In this document: positions 18,247 through 27,866 of the stretch, piece after piece
Numbering within the stretch: position 1 is the first letter of the stretch
How the letters are laid out: the number at the start of each line of letters is the position of its first letter
Assembly (NCBI GenBank): GCA_947503525.1
Contig: CANNEA010000005.1
Location: 186,001 to 250,000, forward strand
DNA: 64,000 bases
DNA from: an uncultured Carboxylicivirga sp.
Lineage (GTDB): Bacteria; Bacteroidota; Bacteroidia; Bacteroidales; Marinilabiliaceae
Reading direction: 5' to 3'
Notes under the pieces: model-generated
Databases searched by the model: none
The model's input: the letters and a program-made list of their open reading frames with translations, nothing else
Told to the model about the DNA's origin: nothing
Program-made: the position numbers and the translations under genes

Positions 18247-19035
18247 TTACCCGAAAAAGTTGGCATTACTTTGTGATATAAATTTCACTATAATTTCACT
18301 TCCAACACTAACACTTAGTAGTTCAGCTAGATTTCCATTCGATATAGCTATCTCTAATAGGTCTCTTTCATTGAACAGGGCTATTAATTCACCCATTTGT
18401 TTTGGCTCGTAGTGGGTACTTAAGCTTGTTATTTTATTAAAATTACTCTGCAAATATATTTCTAATTGTCGCCCTTTCCCGATTTCATCAAACAATTGTT
18501 TACTAATATTAGAAATAGCATTTCCATAGGTATCAATATGAATGACATTGGCTAAAATGGTATTTCTTTGAATGGCAGGCTCTATTTGATTCAGCTCAAC
18601 GGTTTCTGAAACAGGTTCAGTCCAATTATTTAGATTTTTATCCGAGAGAAGTTTAATACAACATTGCCCTATCCCATCAATCCAGTTTACACCCTCATTA
18701 GAGTAGCTAAATAATCTTTTCTCATCATCAATATCATCGAGCAAGGATAAAAGTCCGGTTTCCAACCATGTAATAATATATTGGCCCTTATACCGGCCAA
18801 TCACAATCTGCGAAGGATCTGTTGTCATTCCTACAAAAACCAGGTGTATTGTATTCGTTGGATAATTAGGCAAGTATGAGTTAAGTAGATATGCCGCATC
18901 TGCCACATTATGATCCGTCACTTTTGACAACTCAATTAATTCAAAATCCTTTCCCGAAGAATAGAGTTTTCCGGCTAATTGGCCATAATAACTATTGCTT
19001 GAGTTCCAATCGGACAATACAGTAATAACTGGCAT
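18247..19035 (-). CDS. SAM hydrolase / S-adenosyl-L-methionine hydroxide adenosyltransferase family (DUF62)
   Basis: A 262-residue protein of the SAM-dependent chlorinase/fluorinase/hydroxide adenosyltransferase fold. It starts VITVLSDWNSSNSYYGQLAG, matching the usual 'TDFG..D.YVG..KG' with changes. It later has IHLVFVGMTTDP (family 'v.vVDPgV') and VIHIDTYGNAISNIS near residue 165, the strongly conserved 'i..iD.fGN.iTNI' stretch. Family members hydrolyse SAM to adenosine and methionine. The N-terminal aspartate region is altered from the usual TDFG, so activity is uncertain. It is divergent from phoH. Confidence 0.8.
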   Translation of the reverse strand: MPVITVLSDWNSSNSYYGQLAGKLYSSGKDFELIELSKVTDHNVADAAYLLNSYLPNYPTNTIHLVFVGMTTDPSQIVIGRYKGQYIITWLETGLLSLLDDIDDEKRLFSYSNEGVNWIDGIGQCCIKLLSDKNLNNWTEPVSETVELNQIEPAIQRNTILANVIHIDTYGNAISNISKQLFDEIGKGRQLEIYLQSNFNKITSLSTHYEPKQMGELIALFNERDLLEIAISNGNLAELLSVSVGSEIIVKFISQSNANFFG

Positions 19036-19154
19036 AAATTAAGTTAGTAATTGATATGTGTGAAAACCGATGTAAAAGATAGTACCTCCGTCTAAGAAAT
19101 GCAAAATTTGTTGTTACTTTGCATCAACTAAAAAGCAGGAATTTAAACCTACAT

Positions 19155-20111
19155 ATGATAGAAAAATTGATTTATCTCGAATCAGTTGATTTGGTAGAAT
19201 TTTTAGGCGTAAAAAACTCTAAATTAGAGATTATCAAAAACCGTTTCCCTAAACTTAAAATAGTTGCTCGCGGAAACTGGTTAAAAGCCATTGGTGATGC
19301 AGAAGAAATGGTTGATTTTGAGGATAAGATCAATAACTTAATAGAGCATTATAATCAATATAATGTATTAAAAGAAGCCACTATCGAGGAGATACTTATT
19401 GGCAGTGGAATAACTGAAGCTAGAGGTGATACCGATGTCATTCTTTTCGGAGTTAGCGGTCGTCCTATTAAAGCACGAACCGAAAATCAAGAAAAGTTGG
19501 TTGAAGCCTTTAAAAAGAATGATTTATTATTTGCTATCGGACCTGCCGGTTCGGGCAAAACGTATACTGCCATAGCACTGGCGGTATCTGCACTTAAAAA
19601 TCGTCAAGTGAGACGTATTATTTTAAGTCGACCTGCTGTTGAAGCCGGAGAAAAATTAGGCTTTCTTCCCGGTGATATGAAAGAAAAAATTGATCCGTAT
19701 TTACAGCCTTTATACGATGCATTGCAAGATATGATTCCCCCTGCCCGACTTAAAGAGTACATGGAGAATGATACTATTCAGATTGCCCCTTTGGCATTTA
19801 TGCGAGGACGAACCCTCAACGATGCTTGTGTTATACTTGATGAAGCTCAGAACACAACAAATAACCAGTTAAAGATGTTTCTAACACGTATGGGAACATA
19901 CGCCAAGTTTATTGTGACTGGAGACATCACTCAAATAGACTTACCAAACCCTAAAAATTCAGGTTTAATTCAAGGAATGAGAATCCTCAAAAATATAGAT
20001 CGTATTTCTATGATAGAATTCAACAAGAAGGATATAGTCCGACATCGACTTGTTCAGGATATTGTTGAAGCCTATGAAAAAAAAGTGGAAAGTAATTCAA
20101 TTAAAGAATAA
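19155..20111 (+). CDS. phoH: PhoH family ATPase
   Basis: A 318-residue P-loop protein. Walker A is IGPAGSGKTYTA (about residues 133-144 from this start) and Walker B is VILDEAQNTT (~225). FVTGDITQIDLP-like sensor sequence follows (VTGDITQIDLPN). PhoH proteins are cytoplasmic ATPases linked to RNA metabolism and often sit beside ybeY; ybeY is not here. I start at the ATG at 19155; the longer frame would need a TTG at 19119. A 30-bp gap to purC suggests co-transcription. Confidence 0.93.
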   Translation: MIEKLIYLESVDLVEFLGVKNSKLEIIKNRFPKLKIVARGNWLKAIGDAEEMVDFEDKINNLIEHYNQYNVLKEATIEEILIGSGITEARGDTDVILFGVSGRPIKARTENQEKLVEAFKKNDLLFAIGPAGSGKTYTAIALAVSALKNRQVRRIILSRPAVEAGEKLGFLPGDMKEKIDPYLQPLYDALQDMIPPARLKEYMENDTIQIAPLAFMRGRTLNDACVILDEAQNTTNNQLKMFLTRMGTYAKFIVTGDITQIDLPNPKNSGLIQGMRILKNIDRISMIEFNKKDIVRHRLVQDIVEAYEKKVESNSIKE

Positions 20112-20141
20112 TGTTGGAAGTAATTATTAAAACAAATATAA

Positions 20142-21092
20142 ATGAGTAAAGCAATTGTAAAGACCGACTATCAGTTTCCAGGTCAAAAAAGTGTTTACAA
20201 AGGTAAAGTTCGTGACGTTTATAACATCAACGACGATTATTTAGTAATGGTAGTTTCCGACCGTATCTCCGCATTTGATGTGGTATTGCCCAAAGGTATT
20301 CCTTACAAAGGGCAGGTTTTAAACCAGATTGCTGAGAAATTTTTAGATGCTACTGCGGATATTGTTCCAAACTGGAAAATTGCTACACCGGATCCAACTG
20401 TTACTGTTGGTCATATGTGTGAAACTTATCCGGTTGAAATGATCGTTCGCGGATACTTAACTGGTAGCTCGTGGCGTTTATACAAAGATGGTGGTCGCGA
20501 TATTTGTGGTGTACCCCTTCCTGATGGATTAAAAGAGCATCAGGCATTTCCAGAGCCTATTCTAACACCTACAACCAAAGCCGAACAAGGTGAACATGAT
20601 GAAAACATCACTCGTGAGGAGATCCTAAAGCAAGGTTTGGTTTCGGAAGAAGAGTATGTAGAGCTTGAGCGCATTTCACTTGAGTTATTCAAAAGAGGTA
20701 GCGAAATTGCGAAAGAGATGGGACTAATCCTTGTTGATACCAAGTATGAATTTGGTAAAAAGGATGGGAAAATCTATTTGATTGACGAGATTCACACTCC
20801 GGATTCATCACGTTATTTTTACGCTGATGGTTATCAAGAGCGTTTTGACAAAGGCGAAAATCAAAAGCAGTTATCAAAAGAATTTGTTCGTGAATGGCTA
20901 ATGGATAACAATTTCCAGGGGCGTGAAGGTGAAGTTGTACCGGAAATGTCGGATGACTATGTAACTGAAGTTTCAGAACGTTACATTGAGCTATACGAAA
21001 GCATTACTGGAAATAAATTCCAGAAAGCTGATGTATCTGAAGTTATAGGTCGCGTTGAAAAAAACGTTACTGACTATTTGAATTCCTTATAG
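20142..21092 (+). CDS. purC: Phosphoribosylaminoimidazole-succinocarboxamide synthase (SAICAR synthetase)
   Basis: A 316-residue enzyme joining CAIR and aspartate with ATP in purine synthesis. Recognisable pieces are [27 protein letters not shown] (shown here in two parts: [10 protein letters not shown] and [11 protein letters not shown]), [17 protein letters not shown] near residue 105, and [15 protein letters not shown] near residue 212. It is longer than the ~240-residue E. coli type and belongs to the ~300-residue class. A strong terminator follows, so the phoH-purC unit ends here. Confidence 0.97.
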   Translation: MSKAIVKTDYQFPGQKSVYKGKVRDVYNINDDYLVMVVSDRISAFDVVLPKGIPYKGQVLNQIAEKFLDATADIVPNWKIATPDPTVTVGHMCETYPVEMIVRGYLTGSSWRLYKDGGRDICGVPLPDGLKEHQAFPEPILTPTTKAEQGEHDENITREEILKQGLVSEEEYVELERISLELFKRGSEIAKEMGLILVDTKYEFGKKDGKIYLIDEIHTPDSSRYFYADGYQERFDKGENQKQLSKEFVREWLMDNNFQGREGEVVPEMSDDYVTEVSERYIELYESITGNKFQKADVSEVIGRVEKNVTDYLNSL

Positions 21093-21113
21093 AGCTTTTG
21101 CTCCATATGATAT

Positions 21114-21139
21114 AAAGGCGCCAATGGCGCCTTTTTTTA
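21114..21139 (+). terminator. Terminator of purC
   Basis: AAAGGCGCC-AAT-GGCGCCTTT is a perfect 9-bp GC-rich stem with a 3-nt loop, running into a T tract. It is one of the strongest intrinsic terminators in the window. Confidence 0.92.
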
Positions 21140-21347
21140 TTTCTAAACTGAACACTATTTGGCCTTGTAATATTCAACCTTTTATTCCAAATATTCCATA
21201 CTTATTCAAGCCTGTTCCTAAGTTCCGAGTCCTTGCCTTGTTAAACTTTGTTAAATAACGCGCACATGAAATGCGGCAACAATATTGCAATCTCTACATT
21301 ACATTTAAATCCTTAATTTTGCAATCTCCTAATTACACCTCTGAAAT

Positions 21348-21361
21348 TTGATTGTAATCAA
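21348..21361. promoter_or_regulatory. FNR-type operator TTGAT-TGTA-ATCAA upstream of pflB
   Basis: The 14-bp site is an exact match to the E. coli FNR consensus TTGATnnnnATCAA. It lies 196 bp before the pflB start codon. A further dyad directly follows it. A Crp/Fnr-family activator responding to oxygen is the likely ligand; none is encoded in the window. Confidence 0.6.
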
Positions 21362-21556
21362 GTTGTTACAGACAACACTATTTAAGTATAGGACTACGTA
21401 AACTTAAATCAGGCGATTCTTCATCCTTATAATAAAAGATGATAAAGTCTCTTATTGCCATTGCATAAGTAAATAAATGGCCATTACTTTGCAGCTGAAA
21501 GCTGGTTGAAAGGCCAGTTTTATCCAAGAATAATATAAAAGCTAAATACATCAATC

Positions 21557-23788
21557 ATGAGTGAAGTTAAAGAGATGTTTGCCGCCGATTTATGGAATGA
21601 GCAAATCAATGTCAGGAATTTTGTTCAAAAAAACATTACTCCTTTTGAGGGTGATTCATCATTCTTATGTGGTCCAACAGAAAGAACTCAAAAATTATGG
21701 GATCTGTGTCGTGCTGCTATTAAGGAAGAAATGGATAATAACGGGGTTCGTTCAATTGATACCGAGATTGTATCTACCATAGCCTCTTTTGATGCCGGAT
21801 ACATCCAAAAAGATCTTGAGTTAATCGTTGGTTTACAAACTGATGAATTATTGAAGCGTGCGATGAAGCCTTATGGTGGTATTGCTGTAGTGGAAAAGGC
21901 TTGTACTGAGCAAGGTTTAGAAGTTTCAGACCGTGTAAAAGACATCTTTCGCAACTATGCCAAGACTCATAATGATGGTGTATTTGATGTATATACGGAT
22001 GAAATTCGTAAATATCGCTCATTAGGATTCTTAACCGGATTACCTGATAACTATGCACGTGGTAGAATCATTGGAGATTATCGCCGTCTGGCCTTATACG
22101 GAATTGACCGTTTAATTGACGCTAAAAAAGAAGACTTGGCTGGTTTAACTGGTCCTATGACTGATGAGAAAATTCGTCTACGTGAAGAGGTAGCTGAGCA
22201 AATCAAAGCATTAGGTCAAATCAAACTTTTAGGACAAACCTATGGTTTAGATCTTAGCCGTCCGGCTGAATCAGCACAAGAAGCTGTGCAATGGGTTTAC
22301 ATGGCGTACTTAGCTGCTGTTAAAGAGCAAGATGGAGCTGCCATGTCATTAGGTAACGTTTCATCATTCCTTGATATCTACATTCAGTACGATCTTGAAA
22401 AAGGTACTATTACTGAAGAATTGGCTCAGGAATTTATCGATCAGTTTGTCATGAAACTTCGTATGGTTCGTCACCTGCGAATGAACGCATATAATGAAAT
22501 TTTTGCTGGAGATCCAACATGGGTAACTGAAGCTATAGGTGGTAAATTGATGGATGGTCGTCACAAAATCACTAAAACTTCTTTCCGTTTCTTGCAAACC
22601 TTATACAATCTAGGTGCTTCACCAGAACCAAACATGACAGTGCTTTGGTCACAATCACTACCTGAAAATTTCAAAAAATTCTGTTCTCAGGTTTCTATCG
22701 ATACGTCATCTATCCAATACGAGAATGATGACCTGATGCAAGACACGCGTCAGTCAGATGATTACGGAATTGCATGTTGCGTATCCTTCCAGGAAATTGG
22801 AAAGCAAATCCAGTTCTTCGGAGCCCGCACCAATCTGGCTAAAACATTACTTTTGGCAATTAATGGAGGACGTTGCGAAATGTCGGGTAAACAAATTGTT
22901 GAAGGTATTCCTGAATTGAGTAGTGATGAATTGAACTTCGACGAAGTAATGGCTAATTATAAGATAGCCATGAAAGATGTAGCCAGGGTATATAATGAAT
23001 CAATGAATGTGATTCATTATATGCACGACAAGTATTACTACGAAAAAGCTCAAATGGCCTTAGTAGATACTAACCCAAAGATAAATTTGGCCTATGGTAT
23101 CGCAGGACTTTCAATTGTTGCCGATTCTTTATCTGCTATCAAACATGCTAAGGTAAAAGTAGTACGAAATGAGCAAGGCTTAAGTACTGACTTTAAAATT
23201 GAAGGTGAGTTCCCTTGTTACGGAAACGACGATGACCGCGTAGATAATTTGGCTGTTGATGTATCAAGTCACTTCAATCAGTTATTAAAAAGCTTGGGCA
23301 CCTATAAAGATGCTGAGCCTACAATGTCCATCCTTACTATTACTTCGAATGTAGTATATGGATTAAAAACAGGTGCTACTCCTGATGGACGTGCGCAAGG
23401 TGTTGCATTTGCTCCGGGTGCAAATCCAATGCACGGACGTGATAAAAACGGTGCAATTGCTTCGCTAAACTCAGTAGCCAAATTGGATTACAAAAATGCT
23501 TTGGATGGTATCTCCAATACATTTAGTATCATCCCTAAATCATTGGGAGCAGATGCTGATGTACGTCGCGAGAACCTGGTAACGATGATGGACGCTTATT
23601 TCTCGAAGGAAGCACATCACTTAAATGTGAATGTTCTTAACCGTGAGCTTCTTGAGGATGCCATGGAAAATCCCGGAGAATATCCTCAGTTAACTATTCG
23701 GGTATCAGGTTACGCTGTTAACTTTGTTCGCTTAACGCGTGAGCAACAAATGGAGGTGATTTCGCGTAGCTTCCACAGCAATATGTAA
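21557..23788 (+). CDS. pflB: Formate acetyltransferase (pyruvate formate-lyase)
   Basis: A 743-residue glycyl-radical enzyme turning pyruvate and CoA into acetyl-CoA and formate without oxygen. The catalytic cysteine pair is C407-C408 in GIACCVS. The radical glycine is G718 in [12 protein letters not shown]. Length and both motifs fit a true PFL rather than a diol dehydratase or a choline lyase. It is followed 86 bp later by the activase gene and then the formate channel, giving the order B-A-focA. An exact FNR-type box upstream suggests anaerobic induction. Confidence 0.98.
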   Translation: MSEVKEMFAADLWNEQINVRNFVQKNITPFEGDSSFLCGPTERTQKLWDLCRAAIKEEMDNNGVRSIDTEIVSTIASFDAGYIQKDLELIVGLQTDELLKRAMKPYGGIAVVEKACTEQGLEVSDRVKDIFRNYAKTHNDGVFDVYTDEIRKYRSLGFLTGLPDNYARGRIIGDYRRLALYGIDRLIDAKKEDLAGLTGPMTDEKIRLREEVAEQIKALGQIKLLGQTYGLDLSRPAESAQEAVQWVYMAYLAAVKEQDGAAMSLGNVSSFLDIYIQYDLEKGTITEELAQEFIDQFVMKLRMVRHLRMNAYNEIFAGDPTWVTEAIGGKLMDGRHKITKTSFRFLQTLYNLGASPEPNMTVLWSQSLPENFKKFCSQVSIDTSSIQYENDDLMQDTRQSDDYGIACCVSFQEIGKQIQFFGARTNLAKTLLLAINGGRCEMSGKQIVEGIPELSSDELNFDEVMANYKIAMKDVARVYNESMNVIHYMHDKYYYEKAQMALVDTNPKINLAYGIAGLSIVADSLSAIKHAKVKVVRNEQGLSTDFKIEGEFPCYGNDDDRVDNLAVDVSSHFNQLLKSLGTYKDAEPTMSILTITSNVVYGLKTGATPDGRAQGVAFAPGANPMHGRDKNGAIASLNSVAKLDYKNALDGISNTFSIIPKSLGADADVRRENLVTMMDAYFSKEAHHLNVNVLNRELLEDAMENPGEYPQLTIRVSGYAVNFVRLTREQQMEVISRSFHSNM

Positions 23789-23874
23789 AAGTAATTACTT
23801 AAATATAAGTTAGAAGGCAGAAGCTGGAAGGTCAAACTTCTGTCTTCTGCCTATCTACTTTTCAATAATATACT

Positions 23875-24600
23875 ATGTTACGAGTTCATTCTTTTGAATC
23901 ATTAGGAACATATGATGGACCAGGAATCCGTTTAGTTGCCTTTCTTCAGGGCTGCAATTTCAAATGTTTGTATTGCGCCAATCCCGATACTATTGAACTC
24001 AAAGGTGGAAAAGAAACCTCAGCTGAGGAAATCGTCGCCATGGCTAAAAATCAAAAGCCATTTTTTGGCAAAAAAGGTGGATTAACATTTTCAGGCGGAG
24101 AGCCTTTGGTTCAAGCCAAGGAATTAATCCCTGTTGTTAAAGCCCTTAAATCTGAAGGTTTTCATGTGTGTATTGACACTAACGGCAGTATACTTAACGA
24201 CTTTGTTAAGGAACTGATGCAATATGTAGATATTGTATTGATGGACATTAAACACATGGATAATACCAAGCACAATAAGCTGGTTGGAAAGAATAACGAT
24301 CGCACCTTGGCTTTTGCTCAATACTTAAATGAAATAAACAAAGCAGTCTGGCTACGTTATGTTTTGGTTCCGGGCTACAGCGATGGTGTTGATGATTTAC
24401 ATACACTTGGCAAACACTTTTCGACTCATGAGAATATTGAAAAGCTAGAAATCCAACCTTACCATCATCTTGGTTCTCATAAATATGAGCATATGGGCTG
24501 GAAATATGAATTAGAAGGTGTTCCATCTAATACGCCTGAACAGCTCGATTCGGCTTACAACATTCTGAAAGACTACTTTAAGCAGGTCATCATCAATTAA
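23875..24600 (+). CDS. pflA: Pyruvate formate-lyase-activating enzyme (radical SAM)
   Basis: A 241-residue radical SAM activase. The cluster motif is C27-x3-C31-x2-C34 in GCNFKCLYCANPDT, typical of PFL activases. TFSGGEPLVQ near residue 70 is the SAM-binding GGE motif. It abstracts hydrogen from the Gly718 of PflB to make the glycyl radical. It is in the same direction as pflB with an 86-bp gap, so a single transcript is likely. Confidence 0.97.
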   Translation: MLRVHSFESLGTYDGPGIRLVAFLQGCNFKCLYCANPDTIELKGGKETSAEEIVAMAKNQKPFFGKKGGLTFSGGEPLVQAKELIPVVKALKSEGFHVCIDTNGSILNDFVKELMQYVDIVLMDIKHMDNTKHNKLVGKNNDRTLAFAQYLNEINKAVWLRYVLVPGYSDGVDDLHTLGKHFSTHENIEKLEIQPYHHLGSHKYEHMGWKYELEGVPSNTPEQLDSAYNILKDYFKQVIIN

Positions 24601-24635
24601 TACCTTTATTCACACTGTCATTATCAATCTCAGGA

Positions 24636-25418
24636 ATGAATTATTATAATGCAAAAGAAATTGTTTCAGTTGTCAACAAGGTTGCTGAGGCAAAAACAAA
24701 TACATCCGTTTCAAAAACCATTGTACTGGCCATACTCGCCGGAGGATATATTGCCATGGGTGGCTTATTAGCTCTTGTGGTAGGCGGAGGTCTTCCAGGA
24801 TTGGCGGAAAGCAATCCCGGATTGCAAAAATTCTTTTTCGGTGCAGTTTTCCCATTGGGGCTAATTTTGGTTGCCATTGCGGGTGCCGATTTATTTACAG
24901 GAAATACGGCCTATTTTGTTCCCTCCTTTTTTGAAGGACGAATCAAAATAAAGTCTATCCTTAAAAACTGGACTTTGGTTTATGGAGGTAATTTTATTGG
25001 CTCCATCATTGTGGCATTTTGCTTTGCCTATTTGACTGATATTTTTGCTGAAGATCCTTGGTTGAATAGTGTGAAGAATATTGCAATAGGTAAAACATCT
25101 GCTCCTTTTTATAAAGCTTTTATTAAGGGCATAGCATGTAATTGGATGGTAGCATTGGCCATGTGGTTATCTTATGGAGCTAAAGATATAACGGGCAAGA
25201 TAATTGGCATCTGGTTTCCAATTATGGCATTTGTTGCCATGGGCTTTGAACACTCCATCGCTAATATGTTTTTCATTCCAACAGCAATGTTTTATGGGGC
25301 CGATATTACCTGGACCAGTTTCATTGTAAACAACCTTATTCCGGTTACTCTTGGGAACATTGTTGGTGGTGCTTTTTTTGTTGGATTGGCCTATTGGTTT
25401 GTATATGAAAAAGAATAA
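24636..25418 (+). CDS. focA: Formate/nitrite transporter (formate channel)
   Basis: A 260-residue FNT family pentameric channel with six membrane segments. Visible signatures are LAILAGGYIAMGG (~residues 30-42), AGADLFTGNTAYF (~86-98, the family 'G.eLFTGN' motif) and GIACNWMVALAMWLSYGAKD (~165-184). It exports formate made by PFL, or moves it both ways depending on pH. Position 35 bp after pflA supports the formate role over nitrite. Confidence 0.95.
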   Translation: MNYYNAKEIVSVVNKVAEAKTNTSVSKTIVLAILAGGYIAMGGLLALVVGGGLPGLAESNPGLQKFFFGAVFPLGLILVAIAGADLFTGNTAYFVPSFFEGRIKIKSILKNWTLVYGGNFIGSIIVAFCFAYLTDIFAEDPWLNSVKNIAIGKTSAPFYKAFIKGIACNWMVALAMWLSYGAKDITGKIIGIWFPIMAFVAMGFEHSIANMFFIPTAMFYGADITWTSFIVNNLIPVTLGNIVGGAFFVGLAYWFVYEKE

Positions 25419-25443
25419 CATTTCACACAACTATACCTATGAA

Positions 25444-25471
25444 GGCATTCCATCTGGAATGTCTTTTTTTT
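25444..25471 (+). terminator. Terminator of the pflB-pflA-focA operon
   Basis: CATTCCA-TC-TGGAATG is a perfect 7-bp stem, extended by a G-T pair, with a run of eight T directly after. Confidence 0.88.
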
Positions 25472-25544
25472 GTCTTATACTTTTTTACTTCAAACCTATC
25501 TTCACCAAAAGGCTTTTTTTATCTTCGCCCAACAACTGTGAATT

Positions 25545-26600
25545 ATGAATAAACTTGAATTAATAAAACGCCTTCTTCCAGGCTTCTTGCCCATAATTGT
25601 TTTTATTGTTGTTGACGAAATTTGGGGTACACTTTACGGTTTAATTGTAGCCATTGCTGTTGGTATAGTAGAATTAATTTACACCTATCTAAAAGAGGGT
25701 AAGATTGATCGCTTTATCATTTTTGATGTTGGTTTGTTGGTTGCATTAGGTGCTGTTTCAATTGCCCTGGATAACGAAATGTTTTTCAAATTAAAACCAG
25801 GAATAATTAGTCTGCTGATGACAGGCTTAATTGGATTTTCTGCCTTCTCGAAACACAACCTACTGCTTCAGGTGACCAAACGTTATATGAAGCAAATGCA
25901 AATGAATCCTTATCAACTTTGGGAAATGCAAAACAGTTTGAAACGTTTCTTTTGGGTACTGTTAGTATATTCTCTGGCTGCATTAACATCTGCATTTATT
26001 GAGCTGAAAGCCATTTGGAGCTTTTTAAATGGTCCTGGATTATTTGTAATAATGGGATTTTATTTTGCATTCGAATGGTTTATTAAAAAGCGACAAAACG
26101 CAAAGTTTAAAGATGAAGAATGGTTACCTCTAGTTAACGACGAAGGTCAGGTCTTAGGCTCTGCTCCTCGCTCGGTAGTTCATAATGGATCAAAATTACT
26201 TCATCCGGTTGTCCATCTTCATGTATTTAATAATGATCAATTATTGCTACAAAAACGGCCTGACCATAAACTTATACAACCTGGCAAATGGGATACCGCG
26301 GTTGGTGGCCATGTATCAGCAGGAGAAAATATAGAGCAGGCTTTGAAAAAAGAAACCTTTGAAGAAATTGGCATAAATAAATTTAACACTCAGTCCTTGA
26401 AACCATATATCTGGGAAAGTGAAGTAGAAAAGGAATTGGTGTTTTTATTCCGCACAAAACATAATGGCCCATTTAAAAAAGCAGAGAATGAAGTTGAGGA
26501 ATTACGATTTTGGTCAAAGGAAGAGATAAAGGAGAATCTAAACAAAGACATCTTCACTCCCAATTTTGAGCATGAATTTAATAATCACTTTCATTTTTAA
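25545..26600 (+). CDS. Fusion of a YciB/IspZ-like membrane domain with a Nudix hydrolase
   Basis: A 351-residue protein with two parts. Residues ~1-185 form five or so membrane helices with the layout of YciB (intracellular septation protein A). Examples are LLPGFLPIIVFIVVDEIWG, YTYLKEGKIDRFIIFDVGLL, and LKRFFWVLLVYSLAALTSAF. Residues ~198-351 are a Nudix domain close to the isopentenyl-diphosphate isomerase-like branch, with LQKRPDHKLIQPGKWDTAVGG. The Nudix box runs G255-I277: GX5E, then KE in place of RE, then EE-x-G-I. The catalytic acids are kept, and the Arg to Lys change is mild. The Nudix part should face the cytoplasm. A nucleotide-sugar or prenyl-diphosphate substrate at the membrane is possible but unproven. 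Confidence 0.85.
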   Translation: MNKLELIKRLLPGFLPIIVFIVVDEIWGTLYGLIVAIAVGIVELIYTYLKEGKIDRFIIFDVGLLVALGAVSIALDNEMFFKLKPGIISLLMTGLIGFSAFSKHNLLLQVTKRYMKQMQMNPYQLWEMQNSLKRFFWVLLVYSLAALTSAFIELKAIWSFLNGPGLFVIMGFYFAFEWFIKKRQNAKFKDEEWLPLVNDEGQVLGSAPRSVVHNGSKLLHPVVHLHVFNNDQLLLQKRPDHKLIQPGKWDTAVGGHVSAGENIEQALKKETFEEIGINKFNTQSLKPYIWESEVEKELVFLFRTKHNGPFKKAENEVEELRFWSKEEIKENLNKDIFTPNFEHEFNNHFHF

Positions 26601-26647
26601 TCTTATTTGAATGCTGTACCTCAATTATTAACAAGACATTACCACAA

Positions 26648-26666
26648 TGACGTAAGACTGACGTAA
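26648..26666. promoter_or_regulatory. Direct repeat TGACGTAA x2, 11-bp spacing, before an XRE gene
   Basis: TGACGTAA occurs at 26648-26655 and 26659-26666, one helical turn apart. The second copy runs into a possible ATG (26666). If translation starts at 26735, the repeats lie in the promoter or leader and could be an autoregulatory site. Confidence 0.35.
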
Positions 26667-26734
26667 TGTTGTCCTCAGAACAATCAAAATATTTAAATAC
26701 TTTCGATTATTCTGAACCTAATAAATTAAATCAC

Positions 26735-27313
26735 ATGTCAGTATCACATAAAATAAAAAGTCAACGGGAAAATTTAAAACTCTCACAAGATGATTTGGCA
26801 AAGTTATCATCAGTTAGTCTAAGAACAATACAACGAATTGAATCCGGTGAAACTGAACCTCAAGGAAACACCATTCGCAAAGTGTATAAAGTTTTAAATC
26901 TGGACATAGATACACCAAATGATAAATTCTATGATCGATCTTTATTGGTTATAAACTTATCCTGCTTAAGCTATATAATATTTCCGCCACTTGGCAGTAT
27001 TGTTCCATTATGTACTTGGTTTTTATCACAAAATGTAAAAAGTAACAGGCAAGTTAAAATGCAAATTATTCTTTTTCAAATAATTTGGTTGGCACTCTTA
27101 ATTGGAGGTTACTTGTTTTTTCGTTGGTATGCCCTATATCTATTTAAGCAGAATCAAAATATCTCACTATCTATATCAATGAGTGTTGAATGGAAACTGA
27201 TAATATTCGTTGCAATATGTTATGTCATTAATTTCACATTAGTTGTCATCAATAGTGTACGTATTTCTTCTGGTAAGTATCCAAGGTACATTCCATTTTG
27301 GACAACAACATAG
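26735..27313 (+). CDS. XRE-family HTH regulator fused to a membrane domain
   Basis: A helix-turn-helix domain occupies the N-terminus, with IKSQRENLKLSQDDLAKLSS then RTIQRIESGETEPQ. Three hydrophobic segments follow, resembling the DUF4870-like membrane tails of Bacteroidota XRE proteins. I start at 26735 (MSVSHKIKS), because the HTH of such proteins usually begins within a few residues of the start. An ATG at 26666 would add 23 residues and would overlap a direct repeat. The product is 192 residues. A membrane-bound regulator sensing an envelope signal is a fair inference; the target is unknown. Confidence 0.7.
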   Translation: MSVSHKIKSQRENLKLSQDDLAKLSSVSLRTIQRIESGETEPQGNTIRKVYKVLNLDIDTPNDKFYDRSLLVINLSCLSYIIFPPLGSIVPLCTWFLSQNVKSNRQVKMQIILFQIIWLALLIGGYLFFRWYALYLFKQNQNISLSISMSVEWKLIIFVAICYVINFTLVVINSVRISSGKYPRYIPFWTTT

Positions 27314-27438
27314 TATTTATTTTACCCTAGCTCATTAACATTCTGTATGCCCATGCTAAATTAACAATACATGTAAACAACGAAATAAATCAACTTTATA
27401 GATCTCACAACTTAAGCTATCTACCCTGATACTAGCAT

Positions 27439-27771
27439 TTACCTTGCTGCACATTTAATGCATTTGTTACTTTCGGGCATTAGTACCAGCCGACCGGTTT
27501 GAATTGCACCTTTACATGTTATACATATTCCAAAATCTTCATCGTTTAATCGTTTCAAAGCATCGTGAAGTTTTGTGAGTTTTTGTTCCGATTGACGAAG
27601 AGCCGCATCATTGACACTTTTATTATTAATGGCATCCATACGTGAAACACGTCCAATGGCATCATCTGGCGCTATGGCTCCTGTCAATTCTTTTAAGCTT
27701 TTTATTTTTCGCTCTAATGTGGTAAGTTGTTTATGAATAAGTTGTTCTATCTCAGCTTTATTGATTCTCAT
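27439..27771 (-). CDS. DksA/TraR-type zinc-finger protein
   Basis: A 110-residue protein. The C-terminal zinc finger has CITCKGAIQTGRLVLMPESN followed by KCIKC, the four-Cys pattern with spacing near CxxC-x17-CxxC. The N-terminal half is a predicted coiled coil, as in DksA, but lacks the long tip of E. coli DksA. Such proteins bind RNA polymerase's secondary channel and modulate transcription with ppGpp. Family placement is firm; whether it acts like DksA, or as a smaller TraR/YbiI-like protein, is open. It sits alone between the XRE gene and ridA. Confidence 0.85.
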   Translation of the reverse strand: MRINKAEIEQLIHKQLTTLERKIKSLKELTGAIAPDDAIGRVSRMDAINNKSVNDAALRQSEQKLTKLHDALKRLNDEDFGICITCKGAIQTGRLVLMPESNKCIKCAAR

Positions 27772-27866
27772 TTAATTAGATTAAGGAATAAAGATAAATG
27801 ATTAAAGATTTTTTGATTACCCGGAAGAATACTACAAACTTTTTACTTCGGACTGTGAACTTTAGT

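Larger units (their letters stand above)
21093..21556. other. 464-bp region between purC and pflB
   Basis: No gene. It contains the purC terminator, an FNR-type box (21348-21361), an adjacent dyad GTTGT-TACAG-ACAAC (21362-21376), and a near-match to the -7 element, TTACTTTG (21484-21491). This looks like a long regulatory leader for the fermentative operon. Confidence 0.6.
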
